From positions 1-35,462 of the forward strand of contig CAWAPS010000021.1 of assembly GCA_963783945.1 (NCBI GenBank): 35,462 bases of DNA, read 5' to 3'. The translations under genes and the position numbers were made by a program. Of the stretch, positions 26,175 through 34,910 are shown piece after piece (positions within the stretch are counted from its first letter, which is position 1; each line of letters begins with the position of its first letter). The notes under the pieces are model-generated. The model ran no database searches, was not told the origin of the DNA, and saw nothing but the letters and a program-made list of their open reading frames with translations. This stretch comes from CAWAPS01 sp963783945 (lineage in GTDB: Bacteria > Actinomycetota > Acidimicrobiia > Acidimicrobiales > Palsa-688).

Positions 26175-26729
26175 TCAGTTGAAGCAAGAATCGATGCTGT
26201 GGTGTTGACTTGGCGCTGCTGGCCGGCCGCATGTAGGGAACAGACCGGGCGCGCCAAGGGACCGCCCATCCCGCCTGGCCAGGATGCGAGCATGGGAGGG
26301 GCTGACCAGCCATGCCTGCTGCTGCGTGAGGTGACCCGACCTGGGAAGGCGGGCCAGGTGCTGGCGTGGTGCACTGCGACTAGTTGGTCCCACCGGCTTC
26401 TGGTCTGGTGGCGTTCGACCGCAACGCCGTTTGAGGGCTACCGGCAGCCGGACGGCTTCCCTGTTGGAGCGACCGATGTCCAACCTGTGATGGGCGGCCG
26501 CTTCGACCTGCGGGCGGGCGCCGTCGTTGCTGACCTCGAGGACCACGCAGGTGCGGCTCGTCTGCCTCAATACGTGCTCAACGCGCTTCAGACGGCCGGC
26601 GAACCACGCGTGCTGATCGCAGTAGATGAGGCCCGCGCTGCAGATCCGGCGCTGCTTCGCCGGCCGGGATTTGACGTCGGCCGGGTCGAGCGCGACGCCC
26701 GGGTCCGCGGTAATGAGGTAGCTGATCAT
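26175..26729 (-). CDS. Unknown protein coupled to the DUF4242 gene
   Basis: Its ATG overlaps the TGA of the DUF4242 gene in an ATGA junction, the usual sign of coupled translation. The 184-residue product has a mixed first part (ISYLITADPGVALDPADVKS), a compact middle (AGLIYCDQHAWFAGRLKRVE, then TSRTCVVLEV) and a low-complexity, Arg/Pro/Ser-rich second half that may be out of frame. It ends about 40 bp before the start of the large exported protein. No family recognised. Confidence 0.45.
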   Translation of the reverse strand: MISYLITADPGVALDPADVKSRPAKQRRICSAGLIYCDQHAWFAGRLKRVEHVLRQTSRTCVVLEVSNDGARPQVEAAAHHRLDIGRSNREAVRLPVALKRRCGRTPPDQKPVGPTSRSAPRQHLARLPRSGHLTQQQAWLVSPSHARILARRDGRSLGAPGLFPTCGRPAAPSQHHSIDSCFN

Positions 26730-27082
26730 GGCTCTCTGTCTGGCGGCAGCCGGGACATATCTTCCTCGAACCGGTCCAAGGCCCTGGTGTGCTTCGGGGT
26801 GGCAGTCTCCGGCCAGGGGTGGGGGTGCCATCCGACGGCTTCGACCACGGTAGTGAAGGGCACGCCGGCTTGTTGGTTGACTGATGCCACTTCTTCGGCG
26901 TCGGTCGCCTCGAACAGGCAGAGCCCGGTCGCGTTGGCGGCCAGGAAGTAGCCGGTCAGGTACCGCACCGTTCGCCCTGCGGCGCGGGCCGAGTCGGCTT
27001 CGTTAGTGACGGCGCGCTGGGCGGCGACGAATTGGTCCCGGGTTATGCCGGGCAGGTCACGAAAGACCAGGTAGGTCGTCAA
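26726..27082 (-). CDS. DUF4242 (SCO4226-like) ferredoxin-fold protein, left copy
   Basis: 118 residues from a TTG that has GGAG six bases upstream; the same GGAG-TTG pair is kept in the right-arm copy, which supports this start. The sequence follows the family: TYLVFRDLPGITRDQFVAAQ, RTVRYLTGYFLAANATGLCL, FEA.DAEEVASVNQQAGVPF and TTVVEAVGWHP. SCO4226 of Streptomyces is a small nickel-binding protein; metal binding here is by analogy only. It is divergent from the regulator pseudogene at 27352, with the 13-bp iteron element between them. Confidence 0.85.
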   Translation of the reverse strand: MTTYLVFRDLPGITRDQFVAAQRAVTNEADSARAAGRTVRYLTGYFLAANATGLCLFEATDAEEVASVNQQAGVPFTTVVEAVGWHPHPWPETATPKHTRALDRFEEDMSRLPPDREP

Positions 27083-27178
27083 CGGGCGCTCCGAGCGGGT
27101 AGGACAGGCAATGTCGTCTGGGTGGGTAAGTTCCTCGACGGGGCGACCGGCAAGCGGTATCGCCCTCACCGACGCCTG

Positions 27179-27237
27179 TTATCGCGCCAATGGGGCGGAT
27201 CGGCATCGGTGAAAAGGCGTATTTGGGGTACCTATTG
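27179..27237. promoter_or_regulatory. Iteron element, copy A, between divergent DUF4242 and regulator genes
   Basis: Contains TGTTATCGCGCC, then GGCATCGGTGAAAAGGCG and CGTATTTGGGGTA followed by CCTATTG. The block is shared with 32681-32745 (reverse strand) and in part with 30121-30170. Its conservation across diverged copies suggests a promoter/operator, perhaps bound by the adjacent LuxR-type regulator. Confidence 0.55.
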
Positions 27238-27351
27238 CGGTTCGTGGACTCCGACGCCACAGTCGCGGGGCCGGCGTTGGCGGCGTCGGCGGCGGGTTGG
27301 GCATCGTGCCCGGGTCCTTGTGCTTGGGCCGAAAAAGGGGAACGTGATGTG

Positions 27352-28765
27352 ATGTCGCAGGCGATGCCCGCGGATGGCGTCCCGGCCCGATGGTCGGAGG
27401 GGCTTCCGGTTCCTCTGACGGGGTTCATCGGCGGCCGCCAGGAGCTGGCCGAGGTGGCCGACCTGGGTAGCCACGTGCCGGCTGCTGACCCGGGTGGGGC
27501 GGGCGGAGTGGGCAAGACCCGCCTGGCGGGTAGCGGTGGCGGCCGGTTTCGCAGACGGTGTCGACCTGGTGGACCTGGCCCCGGTCACCGACGCGGCGTC
27601 GCTGCCGGCGGTCCTGACCCGAGCTTTGGATCTGGAGGAGTGGGAGGAAGCGGCCATCGAGGACCGCCTGGTCGAGCTGCTGGGAGGCCAGCGTCGACTG
27701 GTGGTGTTGGACAACTGCGAGCACCTGAGGGTCGCCTGTGCGGATATGGTCTCCCGCCTGTTGTCGTGGTGTCCTCGGCTGGTGGTGCTGGCAACCAGCC
27801 GGGAGAGCCTCAGAATGCCCGGCGAGATCACCAGGCGGGTGCCGTCCCTATCGTTTCCCTGGCCGGACCACCTCCCGGCCATGAAAGAGGTAGAGGACTA
27901 CGAGGCGGTGGCGCTGTTCTTGGATCGGGCTCGCTCCGCCCGCCCCGGGTTTGTGATGACTCCCGACGACGTGGCCCCCGTCACGCAGATCTGTTATCGC
28001 CTCGATGGCATCCCCCTAGCATTGGAGTTGGCCGCCGCCCGGATGTCGGCGTTGAGCCTGCCCGAGATCGCCCAACGCATCTCCGGCCGTTTCGACCTGC
28101 TGGCCGCCGCAGGCACCGGCCCCGCCCATCACCAAACCCTGCAGGCCTCGGTCGAGTGGAGCCATCAGCTGCTCGACGACGTCGAAGGGGCTGTTCCGGC
28201 GTGCCGCAGTGTTCGCCGGCGACTGGTCCTTGGGCGCCGCCGGAGCGGTGGTGGGCGGCGCGCCGATCGCCGACACCCAGGTGGCGGGCGTCCTGGCCCA
28301 CCTGGTCGACAAGTCCTTAGTAGACGTCGATCAGTCCGGACCGGACAGCCGCTACCGGCTGCTAAAGACGATCAGGGTCTTCTCGCGCCAACGGTTGTCG
28401 ATTCCGGGGAGATCGACCGGTTCAGTCGCCGCCCGCCGAACATTTCGCCCACCTGGCTGCCGGATCGGGACCGCGTCTCCGCGGCCCGGATCAGGCCGGC
28501 TGGGCCCGTCTGCTGGACCGAGAGGATGCCAACATTCGGGCCGCCCGAGCCTGGTGTGACCAGCATCCCTGCCGGGCCGGGCTCGGGTTGGCCATGACCG
28601 CCGGGTTGTGGGACTTCTAGCACATCCGCGGACGCCTCACAGAGGCAGTCGATTGGCTCAACGACGCCCTCGATCGGGCCCGAGAGACGTCGGTGGCCCG
28701 AGCCGAGGCCCTCAACGGGCTGGGGTGATCACAGCTGTCTCGGGCGACCACCCGAGAGGCATGCG
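27352..28765 (+). pseudogene. LuxR-type AAA/NB-ARC regulator, decayed left copy
   Basis: Starts at GTG 27349/ATG 27352 after AAAAAGGGGAA, as in the right-arm copy. It shows GGAGGVGKT (Walker A) in one frame and RRLVVLDNCEHLR, RLVVLATSRESLRMPGEITR, ICYRLDGIPLALELAAARMS in another. RYRLLKTIRVFSRQRL and later pieces lie in further frames. At least three indels (near 27470-27530, 28195, 28400-28500) and an in-frame TAG (28618-28620) interrupt it. Similarity to the right copy ends near 28765, so the TPR-like region and the HTH are missing. It cannot make a full regulator. Confidence 0.85.
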
Positions 28766-28781
28766 GTTGGGTCGATAAGAC

Positions 28782-29912
28782 CTATGGGCCGCTGAAGGTG
28801 GCGGTCACTGATTTCGACGTGTCGAGTGTTAGGGCGCAGGTGGTGGCGGTACCGGCCGGCGAGCAGTCGCCGCCCCAGCCGGCGAAGCTGGATTCCTCAT
28901 CGCTCGTGCCGGGGTTGTCGGGCGTGGCGGTCAGGGTTACCACGGTCCCGGCCGGGAAGGTGGTGCTGCAGTCAACCGGAGCCGACACGGGCTGGGTGGC
29001 CGGACAGAGCAGGCCGCCGGGGCTTACCGACACGGCGCCGCCGGCCGGCACGCATCCGAGGATGGGGACACAGGCTTGTCCGTCGCCGAGGACTGTAAGG
29101 TTGAGGGAGTTGAGGGCGGTAAACGACGCGGTCACGTTTTGGGCGCTGTTCATTTGCACGGTGCATACTCCCTGGCCCGAACACGGACCGCTCCAGCCGG
29201 CGAAGATGGCGTCGGGGCCGGGGACTGCGGTCAGGGTTACCGGGGTGCCGATGGGGTAGCTGGCCGAGCAGGTCGAGCCGCAGTTGATGCCGGCGGGACT
29301 GCTGGTCACCGACGGGGGGGCGGTCTGCTGGCCGGCCGCGCTGCCTGTCAGAGTGACCGACAGCGCGAACGTGGTCGTCGGGGTGCACTTCATGGTCACG
29401 GTCCCGGTGCCATCGTTGGCGTAGGCGAGGCTGACAACACCGGCGGCCGGGCTATTGATATCGCAGGGCAGCCCGGCTAGTTGGTCGAGCGAGGTTAACG
29501 CCGGTCCCGGGGGTCCGGCTGCGCCGGTGGCACCGGTCGTCCCGGCTGGACCGGCGGGCCCTTGGGGTCCGGCTGGGCCGGTAGCACCGGTAGCACCGGT
29601 AGCACCGGTCGCGCCGGCTGGACCGGCGGGGCCTTGAGGGCCGACCCCTCCTTGCGGTCCCGTTTGCGACCAGGACACCGCCGTCTCGGCCAACGCACCG
29701 TCTTTGATGCAGTTGCCCAGCGGACCGGACTTGGCGGGGTCGATGATGCGCACGACGCCGGTCAGGTTGCTGACACACCCGTGGACCAGCCCGGACGAAT
29801 CGGGAATGCTGGCCATGGCGTTCGCCCCGAACGCGAGCACGCCTCCGGCCACGGCCGAGGCTGCCATCGCGGCCACAATCCGGGTGCGGCGATTCATCCG
29901 CTTCCTGTCCAT
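28782..29912 (-). CDS. Secreted collagen-like protein with InlB-B-type repeats (copy 1)
   Basis: 376 residues from ATG 29912, which has AAGGAGG eight bases upstream. A basic start (DRKRMNRRTR) and signal peptide (cleavage near ANAMA) are followed by a small Cys domain (DSSGLVHGC, GNCIKDGALAETAVSWSQTG). Next is a collagen-like Gly-X-Y tract of about 18 triplets rich in GPA/GAT. After a Cys-containing spacer come two bacterial repeats of the GW.G.C.G...C...M...N.TASF kind. The protein should form a trimeric stalk on the cell surface; no anchor is visible. It lies between the two arms of the inverted duplication. Confidence 0.85.
   Translation of the reverse strand: MDRKRMNRRTRIVAAMAASAVAGGVLAFGANAMASIPDSSGLVHGCVSNLTGVVRIIDPAKSGPLGNCIKDGALAETAVSWSQTGPQGGVGPQGPAGPAGATGATGATGATGPAGPQGPAGPAGTTGATGAAGPPGPALTSLDQLAGLPCDINSPAAGVVSLAYANDGTGTVTMKCTPTTTFALSVTLTGSAAGQQTAPPSVTSSPAGINCGSTCSASYPIGTPVTLTAVPGPDAIFAGWSGPCSGQGVCTVQMNSAQNVTASFTALNSLNLTVLGDGQACVPILGCVPAGGAVSVSPGGLLCPATQPVSAPVDCSTTFPAGTVVTLTATPDNPGTSDEESSFAGWGGDCSPAGTATTCALTLDTSKSVTATFSGP
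29560..29640 (-). repeat. Short tandem repeats coding for Gly-X-Y triplets
   Basis: Within the collagen-like tract the 9-bp unit GGTAGCACC (plus strand) recurs several times in a row, so triplet number could vary by slippage in multiples of three. Confidence 0.6.
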
Positions 29913-30213
29913 GGACTGTGCCTCCTTCTTCATTGCTGGTCGCTGCCTGGGATCGGGCCGGAAAGCGTCAGGAGCGAGGGGCCAGGACCGACAACCCCCA
30001 GTTGTCTGCCGCGGTTGGGTGCTGAGGACATCCGTGGACCTGCGCATCGGGAGTAGCTACTTGGGTGCGCACTCCGCTACGAGGGTGAGGACACTGACGC
30101 TACGGGTTGCGGCGGTCGAGCGCATCGGGGAAAAGGCGTATTCGAGGTACGTATTCGAGGTACGTATTCGCGCCGTGACGCCCTCGGGGCGGCCAGCACC
30201 GACACCTACAGCG
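29913..30213. promoter_or_regulatory. Upstream region of collagen-like gene 1 with iteron element, copy C
   Basis: At 30121-30170 it holds GCATCGGGGAAAAGGCG and then a 13-bp unit, CGTATTCGAGGTA, twice in tandem (30137-30149, 30150-30162), with eight bases of a third. The same element lies in both regulator/DUF4242 promoter regions. It lies ~210 bp before the collagen-like start, in reversed orientation relative to that gene, and just after the end of the convergent-side regulator gene. Confidence 0.5.
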
Positions 30214-32575
30214 TCATTGCCCTTCGCTGGGGAGGTGGCGGGCCACCAAGGCTGCGGCCTGGGCGCGTGTGGTGCAATGGAGTTTGGTTAGGATGTGACC
30301 GACGTGGGTGTCCACGGTACGCTCGGCGATGAACAGTCGCTGGGCGATGTGGCGGTTGGTCAGACCTTCGGCGATCAGCTCGGCCACCTCCAGTTCTCGT
30401 CGGCTCAGGGGCAGCGGGCGGGATTGGACATGGTCACCGCCAGCGTCCGCCGACTCGACCGGGCCGGATGAGGTGGGCCACAGGGCCCCCGCTATCCCCC
30501 CATCCCGACCGATCGCCCGGCCCGCGTCGCGACACGACGCGAACCGCTCGGGGCCGAGCCCGGTTTCGCAGGCGGCCGCGGCGGCCGCTATGCGCTGTTG
30601 CTGGTACGCGAACAGCTGACCGCCGGTGCGCTCGCACAGACCCTCGGTCACCCCAAGGAGGACGGCGCCACGCTCCCACTGCCCTCGGGCCGTCTCGACG
30701 CCTGCCAGCAGGCTCGAGGCGAACAGCAGCCCCCAGCGGTCGGGCAGCGCCTCGAAACCGCGGATGGCCTCGGTCAGTGGCCCGACCGCATGATCGGGGG
30801 TTCCTCGTTGGACAAAACAGTCGCCCATCGCGGTCAGCCCGTAGGCGACGGCCCGGCCGTCTCCGACTTCTTCGAACACCGTAACGCTGGAGGTCAGCAG
30901 CTGCAGGGCCCGTTCCAGGTCCCCGTGGGCGGAGGCACCGAACCCCCACAGATACTCAGCGAAGCCTTGATGCCAGCGGCTAGCGGCCCGGCGGGCCAGC
31001 TCGAGGCCCCGGGCGAAGGCCTCCTCGCCGCCGGCCACGTCGCCCTGCAGCGTGCGCCCGTTGCCCAAATGGGTCCAGGCCCGCGCCGGTCCCTCTAGGT
31101 CATCAAGCTGCTCCCAAACAGCGATGCTTTCCTCGAACAGCTGGGCACCGCGAGGGTGATCACCCGAGACCGACACGATCACGCCCAGTCCGTTGAGGGC
31201 CTCCGCCCGGGCGGCCACCGGCTCTTGGGCCCGATCCAGGGCGTCGCCCAGCCAGTCCACTGCCTCCAGGAGGCGACCCCGAATGAACCAGTACTCCCAT
31301 AACCCTGCCGCCATAGCCACCCCCAGTCCGGCCCGATCGGGGTGAAGGTCACACCAGGCACGGGCGGCGCGCAGGTTGGCGTCCTCCCGGTCCAGCAGCC
31401 GGGCCCAGCGAGCCTGGTCGGGGCCGCGCAGGCGTGGCCCTGACCCGGCCGCAAGCTCGGCGAGGTGTTCGCCGTGGCGGCGGCGGAACTCGTCGGCCTC
31501 CCCAGAGTCGACCAGCTGTTGGTGGGCGAAAACCCTGATCGTTTCGAGCAGCCGGTAGCGGCTGTCTGGCTGGGATTGATCGACGACCACCAAGGACTTG
31601 TCCACCAGCTGGGCTAGCACGCCGGCCACTTGGGCAGCGGCGATCGGCGGGGCGGCCACCACGGCCTCGGCCGCGTCGAGTGACCAGCCGTCGGCGAACA
31701 CTGCGACCCGTCGGAACACGGCCTGTTCGACCTCGTCGAGCAGCTGATGGCTCCACTCGACCGAAGCTTGCAAGGTTTGGTGACGGGCGGGACCGGTGCC
31801 GCCGGCGGCGAGCAGGTCGAAGCGGCCGGATAAACGCTCGGCGATCTCGGGCGGACTGAGCGCTGACATCCGGGCGGCGGCCAACTCCAAGGCCAAGGGG
31901 ATGCCGTCGAGGCGGTAGCAGATCTGGGTCAGCGCGGTCACGTCGTCGGGAGCCATCACAAACCCGGGGCGGGCAGCTCCCGCCCGGTCCAAGAACAACG
32001 CCACCGCCTCGTAGTCCTCTAGCTCTTTCATGGCCGGGAGGCGGTCCGGCCACGGGAACGAAAGGGAAGGCACCCGCCTGGTGATCTCGCCGGGCATTCT
32101 GAGGCTCTCCCGGCTCGTTGCCAGCACCACCAGCCGGGGACACTGCGACAGCAGGCGGGAGACCAGATCCGCACACGCCGACCCTCAGGTGCTCGCAGTT
32201 GTCCAACACCACCAGTCGACGCTGGGCTCGCAGCAGCTCGACGAGGCGGTCCTCGATGGCCGCTTCCCCCCACTCCTCCAGATCCAAGGTTTGGGTCAGA
32301 ACCGCCGGCAGCGACGCCGCATCGGTGACCGGGGCCAGGTCCACCCAGTCGACACCGTCGGCGAAACTGGGTGCCATCCCGGCCGCCACCTCGACCGCCA
32401 GACGGGTCTTGCCCACTCCACCCGCTCCGATCAGGGTTACCAGGCGGGCCCCGGCCAACAGCTCGGCCAGTTCGGCCCTTTCGTGGTGGCGGCCGATGAA
32501 CTCGGTCAGGGGAACCGGTAGCCTCTCGGGCCGCCGGGGCGGGACGCCGCCCGCCGGGATCGCGTGAGACGTCAC
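30214..32575 (-). pseudogene. LuxR-type AAA/NB-ARC transcriptional regulator, right copy with one frameshift
   Basis: GTG 32575 follows GAAGGGGGG. Order: EFIGRHHERAELAELL; Walker A in LIGAGGVGKTRLA; Walker B-like RRLVVLDNCEHLR; then RLVVLATSRESLRMPGEI, DGIPLALELAAARMSALSP and VEWSHQLLDEVEQAVFRRVA, the NB-ARC core. A long TPR-like helical region (residues ~330-690) follows, then a C-terminal LuxR HTH (SRRELEVAELIAEGLTNRHI, ERTVDTHVGHILTKLH). Near 32170-32176 one extra base compared with the left copy (GTCGGCGTGTG versus GTCGCCTGTG) breaks the frame inside the ATPase. Without it the product would be about 787 residues and otherwise intact. The regulator probably acts on the divergent DUF4242 and collagen-like genes; this is inferred. 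Confidence 0.85.
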
Positions 32576-32680
32576 AGAAAGGCCCCCCCTTCTCAGCCCC
32601 AAGGTAGACGGGCGCAGTCACCATATCCCACCCGCCGACAAGCCCGTCCGCCCCTTGAGGCCCAGGAAAGTTGGAGAACC

Positions 32681-32745
32681 ACCAATACGTACCCGGAATA
32701 CGCCTTTTCACCGATGCCGGGCCCGTCGATCGGCGCGATAACAGC
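32681..32745. promoter_or_regulatory. Iteron element, copy B, between divergent regulator and DUF4242 genes
   Basis: Read on the minus strand it gives TGTTATCGCGCCGATC, then GGCATCGGTGAAAAGGCG, CGTATTCCGGGTA and CGTATTGG. Compared with copy A the flanks differ but this block is kept. It sits ~110 bp before the regulator start, as in the left arm. Confidence 0.55.
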
Positions 32746-32830
32746 GTTGGCGTTACCGCTTCCCGGCCATACCAGCCCGTGAGCTGCCCGCCCAGATGAC
32801 GTCGCCAGTCCTAACCCGCTCGGAGTGCAA

Positions 32831-33095
32831 TTGCCGACCTACCTGGTCTTTCGTGACCTGCCCGGGGTAACCCGAGACCAATTTGTCGCCGCCCGAACGC
32901 GCCGTGACCGACGAAGCCGACTCGGCCCGCACCACAGGTCGAGCGGTGCGATATCTGACCGGCTTTTTCGTGCCCGCCAACGCCGCAGGGCTCTGCGTGT
33001 TCGAAGGGGCCGACGCCGAAGAGGTAGCAGCGGTCAACCAACAAGCCGGGGTGCCCTTCACCAGCATCGTGGAAGCCGTCGAGTGGCACCCCCCG
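32831..33095 (+). pseudogene. DUF4242 (SCO4226-like) protein, right copy with one frameshift
   Basis: Begins at TTG with GGAG five bases upstream: PTYLVFRDLPGVTRDQFVAA. Then one extra base (CCCGAACGCGCC versus CCCAGCGCGCC in the left copy) shifts the frame near 32896. The next frame carries RAVTDEADSARTTGRAVRYL, GLCVFEGADAEEVAAVNQQ and AGVPFTSIVEAVEWHP. Similarity to the left copy ends near 33095. There is no stop until 34448, so the shifted frame runs by chance into the collagen-like gene. Confidence 0.75.
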
Positions 33096-33386
33096 CCTCC
33101 ATTGGCGCTGCCGGCTCGAAGCGTACGGGATGCCGATAGTGGCTCGGGAAGGATACACCCGAACAGCGATCACCACCAGAGCGACGAGCAGCATGTCATC
33201 ACGGCAACCACACGCCGCCAGGCAGGCGCTCACGGCCAGCCTGCCCGGGCTCAGCCTGACGTTCGCCGGAACCGCAGCGACCCTGACAGGCGGTCACCGG
33301 TTGGGGATCAACCGACGACAGCGGCTTACCCGTCGCGGCGCGCCCCTGTCTGTGTATTGCCCGAAACTTCTGGGAAGGGAACTGGT

Positions 33387-34448
33387 GTGAGGTCACGCAC
33401 GTTTGTGCTCGGGACAGTGGCGGCATTGGCGCTCGCGGGGGGAGGCACCGCCGCTGGAGCGGCCGCCGCTTCCACTTCCGGACCCACGCCCGTGGATTCG
33501 TCAGGGGTGATTCACGGCTGTTGGACCAACGCCGAGTTCAACGGGTCCCACGTCTTCGTGCTCCAAGATGCCGGGTCTGCCTGCCCCAAGGGCACTACGG
33601 CGATCTCTTGGAACCAGGCCGGGCCAACAGGTCCGGCGGGTCCCACCGGCCCGGCTGGGCCTGCTGGCCCGGCTGGGTTGACTGGTGCCACCGGCCCCGT
33701 GGGACCGGCCGGTCCGGACGGTCCGATAGGGCTCACTGGCAATACCGGAGCTGCCGGTCCGCAAGGACCCACCGGGATGACCGGAGCCACCGGCGGTCCT
33801 GGGCCGCAGGGATCGCCCGGAGCAGCAGGATCGCCCGGAACCGGGGCGACGGTGGCGAACTTGGCGAGCGGTGATTCCAACTGCCCGAACGGTGGAGCTT
33901 CCATCACTGATGGTAAGGGAAGCACTTCTTACGTGTGCAATGGAGCGAGCGGGACGGGATCCTTCAGTGGGGTTGACTGCACCACAGATGGCGGCGCGGT
34001 CGGAAGCACGTCGTTGGGCACGACCAACGGCAACGACACTGTAAACATCATCTGCACTGCCAATCCGAACGATCCGACGTGTACCCACTCCGACGGCTTC
34101 GGGGACACCTACACCTACTGCGACTGGGTGCCAGGAACTCTCGGCGACTCGGCCACCTACACCCAGACTATGGCCGACATGGCCAGTGCGGCCTTCGTCC
34201 ACGCCAACGAATCGGACAGCCTCTTAGGCGGATCTCCGGTTGGGGATAGTTGTGGTTACCTTGCGGCGACAGCGAGCACAAATCTGGGCACCAGCAACGC
34301 CGAAGAGTTGGCCTGGATCTATTCGTCGCCGCATGCGCTTGACTTCTCCGGGACTCTCTACATAGAGCCTCTGAGCACTTTCGAAAGCAACAACAACCAG
34401 TTGCCGTGTTTTTCCCAAGTTCCACTTGGCACCGTCACCTGGAACTGA
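33387..34448 (+). CDS. Secreted collagen-like protein (copy 2)
   Basis: 353 residues from GTG 33387, preceded by AAGGGA at nine bases. A signal peptide (RSRTFVLGTVAALALAGGGT, cleavage near AAA) leads into the same small domain as copy 1 (DSSGVIHGC, CPKGTTAISWNQAGPTG). A collagen-like Gly-X-Y tract of about 25 triplets follows. The C-terminal half differs from copy 1: a Gly/Ser/Thr/Asn-rich, Cys-containing globular part (GVDCTTDGG, NIICTANPNDPTCTHSDGFG, YTYCDWVPG, DSCGYLAAT). It looks like a trimeric stalk with its own head domain. No membrane anchor. Confidence 0.85.
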   Translation: MRSRTFVLGTVAALALAGGGTAAGAAAASTSGPTPVDSSGVIHGCWTNAEFNGSHVFVLQDAGSACPKGTTAISWNQAGPTGPAGPTGPAGPAGPAGLTGATGPVGPAGPDGPIGLTGNTGAAGPQGPTGMTGATGGPGPQGSPGAAGSPGTGATVANLASGDSNCPNGGASITDGKGSTSYVCNGASGTGSFSGVDCTTDGGAVGSTSLGTTNGNDTVNIICTANPNDPTCTHSDGFGDTYTYCDWVPGTLGDSATYTQTMADMASAAFVHANESDSLLGGSPVGDSCGYLAATASTNLGTSNAEELAWIYSSPHALDFSGTLYIEPLSTFESNNNQLPCFSQVPLGTVTWN

Positions 34449-34560
34449 CTAAACGGGACGGCCTGAACGCGTCGAGCGTCCAGCCTCGGTTGGAGGCTCG
34501 ACCCAACTGGCGTATCGGTATCACGAGTGGGTCGTTCACCAACGACCCTGAATTCCCCCA

Positions 34561-34610
34561 GGAGTCCAATCCTTTCCGGACTCCAACCAACCTGACCCTT
34601 GTCGGTCAGG
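34561..34610. terminator. Two tandem hairpins downstream of collagen-like gene 2
   Basis: GGAGTCC pairs with GGACTCC (34561-34584, 10-base loop), then CCTGACC pairs with GGTCAGG (34591-34610, 6-base loop). They lie ~110 bp after the stop at 34448. No T-run follows. Confidence 0.4.
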
Positions 34611-34763
34611 TACATCCTCAAGCCGCGCCTGGGGGCGTTCCCCGGCGTGGACTAGAGGGAGTGCGCGCAACCTCGTGGACTCGCTGGTCGGCGCCCTGGT
34701 GGCCACGCCGGCCCGACCGCAGATCAGGTCTTCGTGATGATGACACGGCGAGGAATCGCCGCA

Positions 34764-34910
34764 GATGGGGAGGACGAGTTCGGAGTGCTGGAAGCCTTGC
34801 AAGTGGTTCAGCCCGAGGAGGCTGACCAGCATTCCTGTCGGAAGCTCGTCGGCGTGCTTCGACAGCGCTGGGTACGACCAGTCCTCGTCGCCGGTGATCA
34901 GAAGGAAACG
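34764..34910 (-). pseudogene. Alpha/beta-hydrolase C-terminal fragment
   Basis: The minus frame reads FLLITGDEDWSYPALSKHAD, ELPTGMLVSLLGLNHLQGF and QHSELVLPI. This matches the end of alpha/beta hydrolases: the catalytic Asp sits in GDED and the catalytic His in GLNH. Nothing before or after fits the fold, so it is an isolated remnant. Confidence 0.5.

Noticed and set aside
26199..26951. 250-codon plus-strand frame
   Set aside because: It is antisense to the DUF4242 gene and the gene coupled to it by ATGA; it has no ribosome site or family likeness.
32883..34448. Apparent DUF4242-collagen fusion protein
   Set aside because: The joined frame results from a one-base shift in the DUF4242 copy and a chance lack of stops; the collagen-like gene has its own ribosome site, GTG start and signal peptide.
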